A DNA stretch of 37,792 nt from an uncultured Pseudoflavonifractor sp. (GTDB lineage: Bacteria > Bacillota > Clostridia > Oscillospirales > Oscillospiraceae): contig NZ_CALXGI010000024.1 of assembly GCF_944387805.1 (NCBI RefSeq), positions 1 through 37,792 on the forward strand. Direction: 5' to 3'. The notes under the pieces were generated by a model. The model saw only the letters and a program-made list of their open reading frames with translations, was not told where the DNA came from and made no database searches. Each line of letters opens with the position of its first letter. Within the stretch, counting starts at the first letter, position 1. The position numbers and the translations under genes are program-made. Of the stretch, positions 8,071-17,070 are shown piece by piece.

Positions 8071-8423
8071 AGGAGACGGGCAGTCATTTTTCTCTCTTTC
8101 TCATGGAGCTGGTCATTGATCTCTTTCTCTTTGTGCTGTGCGCGGCGGTGTGCGTGGGGCTGCTGCTCCACGCACGGGGCATGAGTCTGGAGAGCACCCG
8201 GCTCACCCAGGCGGTGTACCTGGCCCAGAGCGCCGCCGAGGCCCTCCGGGCCGGGGAAGCCCTGCCGGAAGCCCCGGAAGGATACCGGTGTGAGGTCCGC
8301 CAGGCCGGGGGCAGCGGCCTCTCCTCCGCTGAAATTGAGATTTTCTGGGGCGATACGTCCCTCTACACTCTGGAGACCAGCTGGATTTCCGCCCTGAGCG
8401 GCGAGGAGGTGGAGCAGCCGTGA
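8067..8423 (+). CDS. Small one-TM minor-pilin-like protein
   Basis: 118 residues starting with GTG, whose last two bases overlap the TGA of the upstream gene (GTGA), indicating translational coupling. A membrane helix at about residues 13-33 (ELVIDLFLFVLCAAVCVGLLL) is followed by an amphipathic helix (LESTRLTQAVYLAQSAAEALRAG) and a short beta domain. The long helix running out of the membrane is the shape of type IV minor pilins (GspI/PilV-like). No catalytic residue is seen and the family is not recognised. Confidence 0.72.
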   Translation: MKETGSHFSLFLMELVIDLFLFVLCAAVCVGLLLHARGMSLESTRLTQAVYLAQSAAEALRAGEALPEAPEGYRCEVRQAGGSGLSSAEIEIFWGDTSLYTLETSWISALSGEEVEQP

Positions 8424-8800
8424 AAAAATCTCCGCCGCCCATTGGCATCGGCGTGGTGTCCATCATGACGGTGCTGCTGGTGCTCACGTTGTCAGTGTTC
8501 TCCTCTCTTACCCTCACCTCGGCCCGGGCCGACCTGTCCCTGTCCCAGACCAACGCCGGCACGGTGGCCGCTTACTACGCCGCCGACGCCCAGGCCGCCC
8601 GGCTGTACGCTGATTTTCTCTCGGGTACAGACGACGAATTGGAGACCGATATTCCCATGACCGACACCCAGTCCCTCCACCTGCACCTGGTGCGGAGCGG
8701 GGACGGGGTGGAAATTCTCGCCTGGCAGACCGTCCCATTGGAGGACGGCGGCGGGGACGGGGACCATCTGCCCGTCTTTGACGGCACGCTGCCGGAATAG
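8420..8800 (+). CDS. Small one-TM minor-pilin-like protein
   Basis: 126 residues, again with a GTG start overlapping the previous TGA. A membrane helix (GVVSIMTVLLVLTLSVFSSL) continues into TLTSARADLSLSQTNAGTVAAYYAADAQA, the arrangement of GspK/PilX-type proteins, where residues after the helix carry the A..YYAADA motif typical of PilX N-terminal regions. The exported part is short and acidic. It probably co-assembles with the two preceding small proteins. The next gene (PilT-like) begins 14 bases later. Confidence 0.72.
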   Translation: MKKSPPPIGIGVVSIMTVLLVLTLSVFSSLTLTSARADLSLSQTNAGTVAAYYAADAQAARLYADFLSGTDDELETDIPMTDTQSLHLHLVRSGDGVEILAWQTVPLEDGGGDGDHLPVFDGTLPE

Positions 8801-8813
8801 AAAGGGATTTGCT

Positions 8814-9878
8814 ATGAATTTAGTTGACATTCTCACCCGCGCCGTGAATCAGGACGCCTCTGACATTCTCCTCATCCCCGGCCTGCCTGCGGCCTATAAG
8901 ATCAGCGGCGTCATCACCCGGGAGGGGGAACGGCTTCTTCCAGACGCCCTGGACGCCCTGGTGCGGGAGGCCTATGTTTTGGCGGGCAACCGCTCCATGG
9001 AGCGGCTGGAGCGCACCGGAGACGATGATTTTTCCTTTGCCGTGCCCCAGCTCTCCCGGTTTCGGGTCAACGCTCTGCGGCAGAGGGGGTCGCTGGCCCT
9101 GGTCATCCGGGTGGTGTCCTTCTCCCTCCCCGACCGGACAACCCTGGGCATTCCGGACAGCGTCATGAGCTTTGCCTCCTGCTCCCGGGGGCTGGTGCTC
9201 TTTACCGGTCCGGCGGGCAGCGGAAAGACCACCACTCTGGCCTGCATTGTGGACGCCATCAACTCCACCCGCAACCTTCATGTCATCACCATCGAGGACC
9301 CCATCGAGTACCTGCACCACCACAAGATGAGCGTTGTCACCCAGCGGGAGCTGGCCACCGACACCGTCAGCTATGACGCCGCCCTCCGGGCCGCCCTCCG
9401 CGAGGCCCCTGACGTCATCCTGGTGGGCGAGATGCGGGATGCCGAGACCATTCGGGCCGCCGTCACCGCCGCTGAGACCGGCCATCTGGTCATCTCCACC
9501 CTCCACACGCTGGGAGCGTCCAACACCATTGACCGGATTGTGGACTCCTTCCCGCCGGAACAGCAGCAGCAGATCCGTACCCAGCTGGCTCTGGTCATTG
9601 AAGGTGTGGTGTCCCAGCAGCTGGTGCCCGCCGTGGATGGCGCCCTTGTCCCCGCCTTTGAGGTGATGACGGTCACTCCCGCTGTACGCAACATGATCCG
9701 GGAGTCCAAGGCCCATCAGCTGGACAACGTCATCTCCTCCTCCGCCGCCGAGGGCATGATCACCATGGATCAGAGCCTGCTCCAGCTGGTGAGGGACAGG
9801 CGTATCAGCCCGGACGCCGCCCTGGGCCACTGCGTCAACGGCGAATGGCTGCGCAAGCGCCTGGCCATGAATTCTTAA
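8814..9878 (+). CDS. pilT: PilT-like hexameric ATPase
   Basis: A 354-residue cytoplasmic motor ATPase. The N-terminal domain begins LVDILTRAVNQDASDILLIP, the usual PilT opening. Walker A is GPAGSGKTT with Lys138, the Asp box is TIEDPIEY, Walker B is APDVILVGEMRD and the His box is TGHLVISTLHT. The PilT hallmark AALREAPDVILVGEMRD and the length near 350 separate it from the longer PilB/GspE assembly ATPases, which also carry a zinc motif that is absent here. PilT normally powers retraction; as the only ATPase in this operon it may act in another way. The start at 8814 follows AAAGGG; an earlier in-frame ATG has no such site. Confidence 0.9.
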   Translation: MNLVDILTRAVNQDASDILLIPGLPAAYKISGVITREGERLLPDALDALVREAYVLAGNRSMERLERTGDDDFSFAVPQLSRFRVNALRQRGSLALVIRVVSFSLPDRTTLGIPDSVMSFASCSRGLVLFTGPAGSGKTTTLACIVDAINSTRNLHVITIEDPIEYLHHHKMSVVTQRELATDTVSYDAALRAALREAPDVILVGEMRDAETIRAAVTAAETGHLVISTLHTLGASNTIDRIVDSFPPEQQQQIRTQLALVIEGVVSQQLVPAVDGALVPAFEVMTVTPAVRNMIRESKAHQLDNVISSSAAEGMITMDQSLLQLVRDRRISPDAALGHCVNGEWLRKRLAMNS

Positions 9879-9895
9879 ACAGGGAGGTCTGATCC

Positions 9896-10327
9896 ATGTC
9901 CTTTTCCAATCTGAACAGTCCCAGCGCATTCCTGCGGGTATGTGTGGACCAGTCGGACGGCGGCCGCATCTCCGGCAAGGTGTACAGCCAGCGGCTCACA
10001 CGTCCCATGGTCTTTTCCGATATAGGCAACCTGATTCTCCGGCTGGACGAGGTGCTGGAGAAGCAGAATTTTCCCCAGGCCTTTCAGCGCTCCCGTACCT
10101 TTCTGGAGCGCGAGAGCCGCGTTCCCGCCGCCGGAGACCCTGAAGAGGGCATCCCGCTGTCCGAGGTGGAGGGAGCCTCCGGCGCTCTGGCCACCTTCAC
10201 GCTGTGTGTCATCTCCCGGCGCAACGCCTCCTGGCAGGGCTGGGTGGACTGGATGGACGGCTCCCCCAGGCAGCAGTTTGCCAGCGCTCTGGAGCTCATC
10301 CGCATGGTGGAGGAGCGCTTCCTCTGA
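9896..10327 (+). CDS. Conserved hypothetical protein closing the pilus-like operon
   Basis: 143 residues, soluble, no signal peptide or membrane helix. The centre reads FSDIGNLILRLDEVLEKQNFPQAF, and the C-terminal third has FTLCVISRRNASWQGWVDW then FASALELIRMVEERF, a pattern (QG.V.W, F.S.LELI) I have seen in short clostridial proteins of unknown role. An AGGGAGG site precedes the ATG by 7 bases, and the gene starts 17 bases after the ATPase stop. A terminator follows directly, so it is the last gene of the operon. Function unknown. Confidence 0.8.
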   Translation: MSFSNLNSPSAFLRVCVDQSDGGRISGKVYSQRLTRPMVFSDIGNLILRLDEVLEKQNFPQAFQRSRTFLERESRVPAAGDPEEGIPLSEVEGASGALATFTLCVISRRNASWQGWVDWMDGSPRQQFASALELIRMVEERFL

Positions 10328-10348
10328 GTTCTTTTCCCACGCACTGCG

Positions 10349-10385
10349 CCCTGCCGCACACAGCGCGGCAGGGTCTCTTTTTATT
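10349..10385 (+). terminator. Intrinsic terminator of the pilus-like operon
   Basis: A 9-bp perfect stem CCCTGCCGC/GCGGCAGGG (10349-10357 with 10365-10373) is followed by TCTCTTTTTATT. It lies 22 bases after the last stop codon. Confidence 0.85.
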
Positions 10386-10441
10386 CTGTGTTCAGCAGCG
10401 GGAGGAATCATTTCCCGCCGCCGGATATTTCCCGTTTCAAC

Positions 10442-10470
10442 TTGTATCTTTCTGCTATCTTTGTTATAAT
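10442..10470 (+). promoter_or_regulatory. Sigma-A type promoter of recJ
   Basis: TTGTAT at 10442-10447, a 17-base spacer and a perfect TATAAT at 10465-10470. It lies 38 bases upstream of the recJ start codon. Confidence 0.75.
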
Positions 10471-10507
10471 GAAAAGTAATTTTCTATCCAATTTCGGGGG
10501 CACACCC

Positions 10508-12577
10508 ATGAAGTACAGACAATGGAATTTACGCGCACCGTCTCCCGCGGCCCAGGCGGCCATGGAGGCGGACGGGGTTCCCCCGCTGGCGGCCGCGGTG
10601 CTCTGCGCCCGCGGCCTGGACACCGTGGAGAAGGCAAAGACTTTCCTCCGCTCCGACGAGGGCCTGCTGTGGGACCCCTTTCTCATGAAGGATATGGACC
10701 GGGCGGTGGGGCGCATCGCCGCCGCCCTGGACCAGCGGGAGCACATCGCCGTGTACGGCGACTATGATGTGGACGGCATCACCTCCACCTGCCTGCTCAC
10801 CGACTACCTCCGCAGCCGGGGCGCCAAGGTCACCCCCTACATCCCCGACCGGATGGAGGAGGGGTACGGCCTGAGCTGCTCCGCTGTCTCCGCCCTCCGC
10901 GCCAAGGGCGTGAGCCTGATTATCACCGTGGACTGCGGCATCACCGCCGTGGCCGAGGCGGAGTTCGCCGCCTCGCTGGGCATCGACCTGGTCATTACAG
11001 ACCACCACGAGTGCAAGGACCGCATTCCCGCCGCCGCCGCGGTGGTGGACCCCCACCGCCGGGACTGCGGCTATCCCTTCAAGCACCTGGCCGGGGTTGG
11101 AGTGGCTCTCAAGCTGGTGCTGGCCCTGGGGGACAAGACAGAAGAGCCCGTCCTGCTCCGCCGGTACGCTGACCTGGCGGCCGTGGGCACGGTGGCCGAC
11201 GTGATGCAGGTGGTAGGGGAAAACCGAACCATCATCCGCATGGGCCTTGCCGCCCTGAAGGACACAGCCAGGCCCGGACTGCGGGCCCTGCTCCAAGAGG
11301 CCGGCCTCACGGAGCGCCCTCTCACCTCCGTTTCCATCGGCTACACCCTGGCGCCCCGCATCAACGCCTCCGGGCGGATGGGCTGCGCCGGGCTGGCCGC
11401 CGAGCTGCTTTTGACCTCCGACCCGGCCCGGGGTGAGGCCCTGGCCCGGGAGCTGTGCGCCCTCAACCGGGAGCGGCAGGCGGTGGAGCTGGATATCTAT
11501 GAGGAGTGCGTGGCTATGGCGGACGCCATGGCCCCCGAGGACCGGCCCGCTCTGGTCCTGGCCCGGGAGGGCTGGCACCAGGGCGTGGTGGGCATTGTAG
11601 CCTCCAGGCTGAGCGAGAAGTACTCCTGCCCTACCTTTATGATTTGCCTCCAGGACGGCAAGGGCAAGGGGTCCTGCCGGTCCTTCGGGGGCTTCAACCT
11701 GTTCGCCGCCCTGGAGCAGTGCCGGGACCTGCTGGAGGGGTTCGGCGGCCACGAGCTGGCCGCCGGGTTCACTATCCTGGAGGAGAACATTCCCGCCTTC
11801 CGGGAACGGATGCTGGAGCTGGTCCGGGCCGCCACCGGCGGCGCGGCCATGGAGTCCACCCTGGAGGTAGACGCTGAGGCCGATCCCGCCCTGCTGACCC
11901 AGGAGGGCGTCCTCTCCCTGGATCTGCTGGAGCCCTACGGCACCGGCAACCCCAAGCCGGTCTTTTCCATGTCGGGCTGCACTGTCACCACCGCCGCCGA
12001 GGTGGGGGGCGGACGGCACCTGAAGCTGAAGGTAACCAAGAGCGGGCGCAGCTTTGACGCCATCTTTTTCTCTGTCTCCCTGGCGGAAGCGGGCCTGGCC
12101 CCCGGCGACCGGGTGGATCTGGCCTTTTCCCCTCAAATCAACGAGTTCCGGGGCTGGCGCTCAGTGCAGCTCCAGGTCATTGACCTGCGCCCCGCCCTCA
12201 CCCGGGCCCAGGCGGAGCGGGCCCTCTACGAGAAACTCCACTCCGGGGCCTCCCTCACCCCTCAGGAGGCCGCCGCCCTCACCCCCAGCCGGGAGGAGTT
12301 CGCGGCGGTGTGGCGGTATCTGAAAAGCCGGAGCTCCGCCGGACGCCTGGAGGAGACGGCGTGCCGCCTCTCCCGCAACATCGCCCGCTCCTTCGGCCTG
12401 CGGGAGACCTTTATGCGCACCATGGTGTGCCTGGAAGTGCTGGACGAGCGGGGTCTCATCCGGGTGGAGCACTCCACCGACCACCTGTGCATTGACCTGA
12501 CACCGGTGGAGGGCAAGGTCAACCTGGAGGACTCATACATCATGCGCCGCCTGCGCAAACTGACCGAAGGCGCGTAA
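10508..12577 (+). CDS. recJ: Single-stranded-DNA-specific exonuclease RecJ
   Basis: 689 residues. RecJ digests single-stranded DNA 5' to 3' in recombination and mismatch or base-excision repair, using Mn or Mg. The DHH domain shows VYGDYDVDGITS (residues about 82-93), TVDCGITA and the name motif ITDHHE, then LAGVGVALKL. The DHHA1 domain has GWHQGVVGIVASRL and GGHELAAGF, followed by an OB-type domain. The last 120 residues (EKLHSGASLTPQEAAALTPS onward) are a helical extension seen in Firmicute RecJ. ATG 10508 is chosen because it follows TCGGGGG and matches the family start. It has its own promoter and is followed 44 bases later by the relA gene, the same order as in Bacillus. Confidence 0.95.
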   Translation: MKYRQWNLRAPSPAAQAAMEADGVPPLAAAVLCARGLDTVEKAKTFLRSDEGLLWDPFLMKDMDRAVGRIAAALDQREHIAVYGDYDVDGITSTCLLTDYLRSRGAKVTPYIPDRMEEGYGLSCSAVSALRAKGVSLIITVDCGITAVAEAEFAASLGIDLVITDHHECKDRIPAAAAVVDPHRRDCGYPFKHLAGVGVALKLVLALGDKTEEPVLLRRYADLAAVGTVADVMQVVGENRTIIRMGLAALKDTARPGLRALLQEAGLTERPLTSVSIGYTLAPRINASGRMGCAGLAAELLLTSDPARGEALARELCALNRERQAVELDIYEECVAMADAMAPEDRPALVLAREGWHQGVVGIVASRLSEKYSCPTFMICLQDGKGKGSCRSFGGFNLFAALEQCRDLLEGFGGHELAAGFTILEENIPAFRERMLELVRAATGGAAMESTLEVDAEADPALLTQEGVLSLDLLEPYGTGNPKPVFSMSGCTVTTAAEVGGGRHLKLKVTKSGRSFDAIFFSVSLAEAGLAPGDRVDLAFSPQINEFRGWRSVQLQVIDLRPALTRAQAERALYEKLHSGASLTPQEAAALTPSREEFAAVWRYLKSRSSAGRLEETACRLSRNIARSFGLRETFMRTMVCLEVLDERGLIRVEHSTDHLCIDLTPVEGKVNLEDSYIMRRLRKLTEGA

Positions 12578-12621
12578 CCACGCGCCTTCCCACCCCCCGC
12601 GACATTTTCGGAGGTGATTTT

Positions 12622-14847
12622 ATGGACCCCATCCTGGAGCGCTATGAGGCGCTGGTGGATAAGATCAAATCCTATAACCCGTCCCTTGACAGCAAACGAC
12701 TTTTCGATGCGTTCACCTTTGCGGACAACGCCCACTCCGGCCAGCTGCGCAAGGACGGCTCTCCCTATATCACCCATCCGCTGGCCGTGGCGGAAATTGT
12801 GGCCGATCTGGGGCTGGACACCGACTCTATCATCGCCGCCCTGCTCCACGACACCATTGAGGATACCGGCGCCACCCATGAGGAGATTGCCAAGCGGTTC
12901 GGCCCCACGGTGGCCGACCTGGTGGAGGGCGTCACCAAGCTGACCCGGGTGCAGTACACCTCTAAAGAAGAGGAACAGATGGAGAACCTGCGGAAGATGC
13001 TCATGGCTATGGTCAAGGACATCCGGGTCATCCTCATCAAAATCTGCGACCGGCTCCACAACATGCGCACCATGGAGTACCAGTCCCCCAAAAAGCAGAA
13101 GGAAAAGGCCCTGGAGACCATGGAGATCTACGCGCCCATCGCCCACCGTCTGGGCATGCAGCGCATCAAGTGGGAGCTGGAGGACACCTCCCTCAAGTAC
13201 CTGGACCCCATCGGCTATCAGGAGATTGCCGACGAGCTGGCCGCCCGCTCCTCTGCCCACGAGGAGTTTATGGCCTCCATCCAGAAAAAGATTGAGGACC
13301 GACTGGCCGAGGAGGGCATCAAGTGCACGGTGTACGGCCGGGTGAAGCACATCTACTCCATCTACCGGAAGATGTACGCACAGAACAAGACCCTGGATGA
13401 AATTTTTGACCTTTATGCCTTCCGGGTGATTGTAGACGACATCCCGGAGTGCTACAATGTGCTGGGCTGCATCCACGACCTGTTCCGCCCGGTGCTGGGC
13501 CGGTTCAAGGACTATATCGGCACCCCCAAGCCCAACGGCTATCAGTCCCTCCACACCACCGTCATCGGCCGGGAGGGCATTCCCTTTGAGGTGCAGATCC
13601 GTACTCAGGAGATGCACAACACCGCCGAGTACGGCATCGCCGCCCACTGGAAGTATAAGCAGGGCCTGGCCAATGAGAAGCTGGGCACGGAAGAGGCCTT
13701 CGAGTGGGTGCGCAAGCTGCTGGAGAACCAGCAGGACACCGACGCCGAGGAGTTTGTACGTACCCTGAAGGTGGATATGTTCGCCGACGAGGTGTTTGTG
13801 TTCACCCCCCGGGGCGACGTGATCAACCTGCCGGCCGGCGCCACCCCCATCGACTTCGCCTATTCCATCCACTCCGCCGTGGGCAACAAGATGACCGGCG
13901 CCAAGGTCAACGGCCGCATGGTCCCCTTTGACACCCCTCTGAAAAACGGCGACATCGTGGAGGTCATCACCTCCAAGTCCGCCCACGGCCCCAGCCGCGA
14001 CTGGATGAACATCTGCAAGTCCAACGAGGCCCGCAACAAAATCCGCCAGTGGTTCAAGAAGGAGAAGCGGGAGGAGAACATTGCCACCGGCCGCGCCTCC
14101 TTTGAGGCTGAGCTGAAGCGCTCCGGCATCACCCTGGCCCAGATCACCGCCGAGGACGCCCTCCCCTCCATCCTGAAGAAGGTACGTTTCAACTCCCTGG
14201 ATGAGCTGTACGCCGCCATCGGCTACGGCGGCATGACCGCCGCCAAGTCGGTGGTGCGCATCAAGGACGAGCTGACCCGCCTGGGCCGGGTCAAGGAGGA
14301 GAAGGCCGCCGCCGAACGGGCTGCCGCCGAGGTGGTCTACCCCGCCTCCCCCGCCCCCGTCCCCGGCCAGGTCAAGACCCCCCGCAAGTCCGAGTCCGGC
14401 ATTGTGGTGGAGGGCCTGGACAACTGCCTAGTCAAGTTCGCCAAGTGCTGTACCCCCGTTCCCGGCGACCCGGTCGTCGGCTTTATCACCCGCGGCTTCG
14501 GTGTGTCCGTCCACCGGGCCGACTGCCCCAACGCCGACCCGTCCAGGCGCCGCCCCGAGGAGGCGGGCCGCTGGGTCAATGTGGCCTGGGTGGGCGGCGA
14601 CCAGGCCGCCTACCCCACCTCTCTGGAAATTTCCGCCAAGGACCGGGACTGCCTGGCCATGGACGTGACTATGGCCCTGTCCGCCGCCAAGGTGAAGGTG
14701 GACTCCTTCTCCGCCCGGGGCATGCCCGACGGCTATGCCTCTGTGTCCATCGTCCTGGAGGTCAAGAACCGGGATGAGCTCAACAACGTCATCAACAAGC
14801 TGGGGCAGATCTCCGGCGTGTATCAGGTCAAGCGGGTGTCCGGCTGA
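12622..14847 (+). CDS. relA: Bifunctional (p)ppGpp synthetase/hydrolase, RelA/SpoT family
   Basis: 741 residues, the usual length of long RSH proteins. The enzyme makes and degrades the alarmone (p)ppGpp in the stringent response. The hydrolase domain is intact: HTHPL-type opening ITHPLAVAEIVADLGL and the HD motif LLHDTIEDTG with His76-Asp77. The synthetase domain has GRVKHIYSIYRKM, FKDYIGTPKPNGYQSLHTT and GIAAHWKYK. A TGS domain (VFVFTPRGDVINLPAGATP) follows near residue 392, then a Cys-rich segment (FAKCCTPVPGD ... HRADCP) and a C-terminal ACT domain. GGAGGTG stands 7 bases before the ATG. All key motifs are present, so both activities are expected. Confidence 0.96.
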   Translation: MDPILERYEALVDKIKSYNPSLDSKRLFDAFTFADNAHSGQLRKDGSPYITHPLAVAEIVADLGLDTDSIIAALLHDTIEDTGATHEEIAKRFGPTVADLVEGVTKLTRVQYTSKEEEQMENLRKMLMAMVKDIRVILIKICDRLHNMRTMEYQSPKKQKEKALETMEIYAPIAHRLGMQRIKWELEDTSLKYLDPIGYQEIADELAARSSAHEEFMASIQKKIEDRLAEEGIKCTVYGRVKHIYSIYRKMYAQNKTLDEIFDLYAFRVIVDDIPECYNVLGCIHDLFRPVLGRFKDYIGTPKPNGYQSLHTTVIGREGIPFEVQIRTQEMHNTAEYGIAAHWKYKQGLANEKLGTEEAFEWVRKLLENQQDTDAEEFVRTLKVDMFADEVFVFTPRGDVINLPAGATPIDFAYSIHSAVGNKMTGAKVNGRMVPFDTPLKNGDIVEVITSKSAHGPSRDWMNICKSNEARNKIRQWFKKEKREENIATGRASFEAELKRSGITLAQITAEDALPSILKKVRFNSLDELYAAIGYGGMTAAKSVVRIKDELTRLGRVKEEKAAAERAAAEVVYPASPAPVPGQVKTPRKSESGIVVEGLDNCLVKFAKCCTPVPGDPVVGFITRGFGVSVHRADCPNADPSRRRPEEAGRWVNVAWVGGDQAAYPTSLEISAKDRDCLAMDVTMALSAAKVKVDSFSARGMPDGYASVSIVLEVKNRDELNNVINKLGQISGVYQVKRVSG

Positions 14848-14875
14848 CCCCGTTTCCGTCTCAGGAGGCTGGAAT

Positions 14876-15079
14876 ATGACTACAATAGAGATTGCCGCCC
14901 TGGAGGCGGCCCTGTCCTCCGCTTTTCAGGGCGGAGAGCTGCGCCGGCGGGAGCTGCGCCTTACCGCCGAGGAGGCGGAGTACCTGACCCTCCGGTGGGA
15001 GCGGGTGCGCCTCACCGCCCTGTCCCCCTCCGGGGACAAGATGTGGTATACCGTGGAGCTGAACACTCTGCCCGCCTAA
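14876..15079 (+). CDS. Small hypothetical protein
   Basis: 67 residues beginning MTTIEIAALEAALSSAFQGG and containing ELRLTAEEAEYLTLRW. A clear CAGGAGG site stands 7 bases before the ATG, and the gene fits between relA and the ATP-grasp gene. No membrane helix and no known motif. The GELRRRELRLTAEEAEYL stretch predicts a helix followed by a short beta end (MWYTVELNTLP). The function is unknown; the longer upstream reading overlaps relA and is rejected. Confidence 0.65.
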   Translation: MTTIEIAALEAALSSAFQGGELRRRELRLTAEEAEYLTLRWERVRLTALSPSGDKMWYTVELNTLPA

Positions 15080-15110
15080 CCCTGATTTTATCAAAAGGAA
15101 GTAATTTGAC

Positions 15111-16322
15111 ATGAGTCAACAGCCCTTTGTCCCCCTGCTGCTGGGGGCAGACATCAACGTGTACAGCATGGCCCGGGCCTTTCACGAGGCCTACGGCGTC
15201 AGGACCATCGCCTACGGCATGTACCCCTCCGGCCCCTGCTACGGCAGCGACATCATCGACTACCGGGTGTGCCAGCACAACGACGAGCCCCAGGTGGTGC
15301 TGAAGAACGTCACCCAGGCGGCCAGGGAGTTTCCCGACAAAAAGGTCATTGTGCTGGGCTGCGGAGACAACTACCTGACCTCTATTGCCGTGAACCTGCC
15401 CAACTTCCCCGAAAACGTGGTGGCGCCCTACATCAACCTGGCCCTGATGGAGAAGCTCATCCACAAGGAGCGGTTCTACCAGCTCTGTGATCAGTACGGC
15501 ATCGATCACCCCGCCACCTACGTCTACCACAAGGGGGAGGGCCACGACTTTGCCCTGCCTTTCTCCGGCCCCTTCGTGGTCAAGCCCGCCGAGAGCGCCA
15601 CCTACTGGGACCACCCCTTCGACACCCAGAAGAAGGCCTATGTGCTCCAGACCCGGGAAGAGGTGGACCAGGTCATCGACGACATCTACAACCACGGCTA
15701 CGAGGACTCCCTCATCATCCAGGACTTTATCCCCGGGGACGACTCCTATATGCGGGTGGTCACCAACTACTCCGGCGAGGACGGCAAGGTGGAGCTCATG
15801 TGCGTGGGCCACGTGCTGCTGGAGGAACACACCCGCCACGGCATCGGCAACCACGCGGTCATCATCACCGAGGAGGCCCCCGAGCTGTGCGAGAAGCTGC
15901 GGGCCTTCCTGGAGGACATCAAGTTCACCGGCTTCTCCAACTTTGACGTGAAGTATGACCAGCGGGACGGCAAGTTCAAGGTCTTTGAGATCAACTGCCG
16001 CCAGGGCCGCAGCAATTACTATGTCACCGGCGCGGGGTACAACCTGGCCAAGTACCTGGTGGAGGACCGGATTTTCCACCGCCCCGCCCCTCTGACCGTC
16101 ACCAAGAACCGCCATCTGTGGCGGGTCATTCCGGCCAAGGTGGCCTATGACTACATCCCCAGCAAGTACCACCAGGAGATGAAGGCCCTTACCGCCGCCG
16201 GCGCCTGGGTCAATCCCCTCTTCTATAAGGCGGACCGGAACCTGATCCACAAGCTGCGCATCATCCGGGACCAGTGGCGGTACAAGGAGCGGTACGCCAG
16301 CTCCATGGAGAAGGCCAACTGA
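15111..16322 (+). CDS. ATP-grasp ligase, D-aspartate ligase-like
   Basis: A 403-residue cytoplasmic ATP-grasp enzyme. The opening FVPLLLGADINVYSMARAFH closely resembles, from memory, the start of the Enterococcus faecium D-aspartate ligase Aslfm, which couples the beta-carboxylate of D-Asp to the lysine epsilon-amino group of UDP-MurNAc-pentapeptide. ATP-grasp marks include SGPFVVKPAESATYWDHPF (nucleotide-binding lysine) and the metal-binding end FDVKYDQRDGKFKVFEINCRQGRSNY. The next two genes encode an aspartate racemase, which would supply D-Asp, and a MurE-like ligase, which is the context of a peptidoglycan bridge pathway. Other carboxylate-amine ligase activities remain possible. Confidence 0.8.
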   Translation: MSQQPFVPLLLGADINVYSMARAFHEAYGVRTIAYGMYPSGPCYGSDIIDYRVCQHNDEPQVVLKNVTQAAREFPDKKVIVLGCGDNYLTSIAVNLPNFPENVVAPYINLALMEKLIHKERFYQLCDQYGIDHPATYVYHKGEGHDFALPFSGPFVVKPAESATYWDHPFDTQKKAYVLQTREEVDQVIDDIYNHGYEDSLIIQDFIPGDDSYMRVVTNYSGEDGKVELMCVGHVLLEEHTRHGIGNHAVIITEEAPELCEKLRAFLEDIKFTGFSNFDVKYDQRDGKFKVFEINCRQGRSNYYVTGAGYNLAKYLVEDRIFHRPAPLTVTKNRHLWRVIPAKVAYDYIPSKYHQEMKALTAAGAWVNPLFYKADRNLIHKLRIIRDQWRYKERYASSMEKAN

Positions 16323-16335
16323 GAGGATTTACCAT

Positions 16336-17043
16336 ATGAACGAAGCAAAACTCGGCATCCTCGGCGGCATGGGCCCCCAGGCCACCCAGGATTTCTACCA
16401 GCGCATCCTGGACCGGACCGACGCGGCCTGCGACCAGGAGCACCTGCCCACCGTCATCCTCAGCGACACCCGTATGCCCGACCGCACCTCCGCCATCCTG
16501 GGCGGGGACGCGGAGGGCTGCTACCGCCGCCTGCTCCAGGACGCCAGAACCCTGGAACAGGTGGGCTGCACCGCCATCGCCATCCCCTGCAATACCTCCC
16601 ATTTCTTTGCCGACCGGCTCCAGGAGGAGCTGTTTATCCCCATCATCCACATGGTGCGGGAGACGGTGAAGGTGCTCTCCTCTGACCCGGGCGTCCACAA
16701 GGTGGGCATCCTGGCCACCGACGGCACGATCCGCACCGGCGTGTACCAGCGGGAGTGCGAGGCCCAGGGGCTGGCGGCCTACTCCCCGCCCCCCGAGGTG
16801 CAGAAGGTGGTCATGAGCATCATTTATGATGAGATTAAAAAGGGCGAGAAAGGCAGCCGCGAGAAGTTCGCGGTGATGGACAGGTGCCTGCGGCAGGCCG
16901 GGTGCGACGCGGCCATCCTGGGCTGCACCGAGCTGTCGGTCTACCGCACCTATCACCCCCTGCCCGAGTTCTACGTGGACGCCATGGACATCCTGGCCGA
17001 GCGGTGCATCACCTACTGCGGCTACAAGCTGCGCATGGTGTGA
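16336..17043 (+). CDS. Aspartate racemase (Asp/Glu racemase family)
   Basis: 235 residues, the normal size of this cofactor-independent racemase family. It opens with LGILGGMGPQATQDFYQRIL, has the first catalytic cysteine in AIPCNTSHFF and the second in AILGCTELSV, the two thiols that act as acid and base. The GGMGP motif and the CNT and GCTE boxes favour aspartate over glutamate racemase (MurI), which has a different N-terminus. It would convert L-Asp to D-Asp for the upstream ATP-grasp ligase. The gap between the two genes is 13 bases and GAGAGGA precedes the ATG, so they are co-transcribed. Confidence 0.88.
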   Translation: MNEAKLGILGGMGPQATQDFYQRILDRTDAACDQEHLPTVILSDTRMPDRTSAILGGDAEGCYRRLLQDARTLEQVGCTAIAIPCNTSHFFADRLQEELFIPIIHMVRETVKVLSSDPGVHKVGILATDGTIRTGVYQRECEAQGLAAYSPPPEVQKVVMSIIYDEIKKGEKGSREKFAVMDRCLRQAGCDAAILGCTELSVYRTYHPLPEFYVDAMDILAERCITYCGYKLRMV

Positions 17044-17070
17044 CAGACCGTCCCTGATACATCGTTTACC

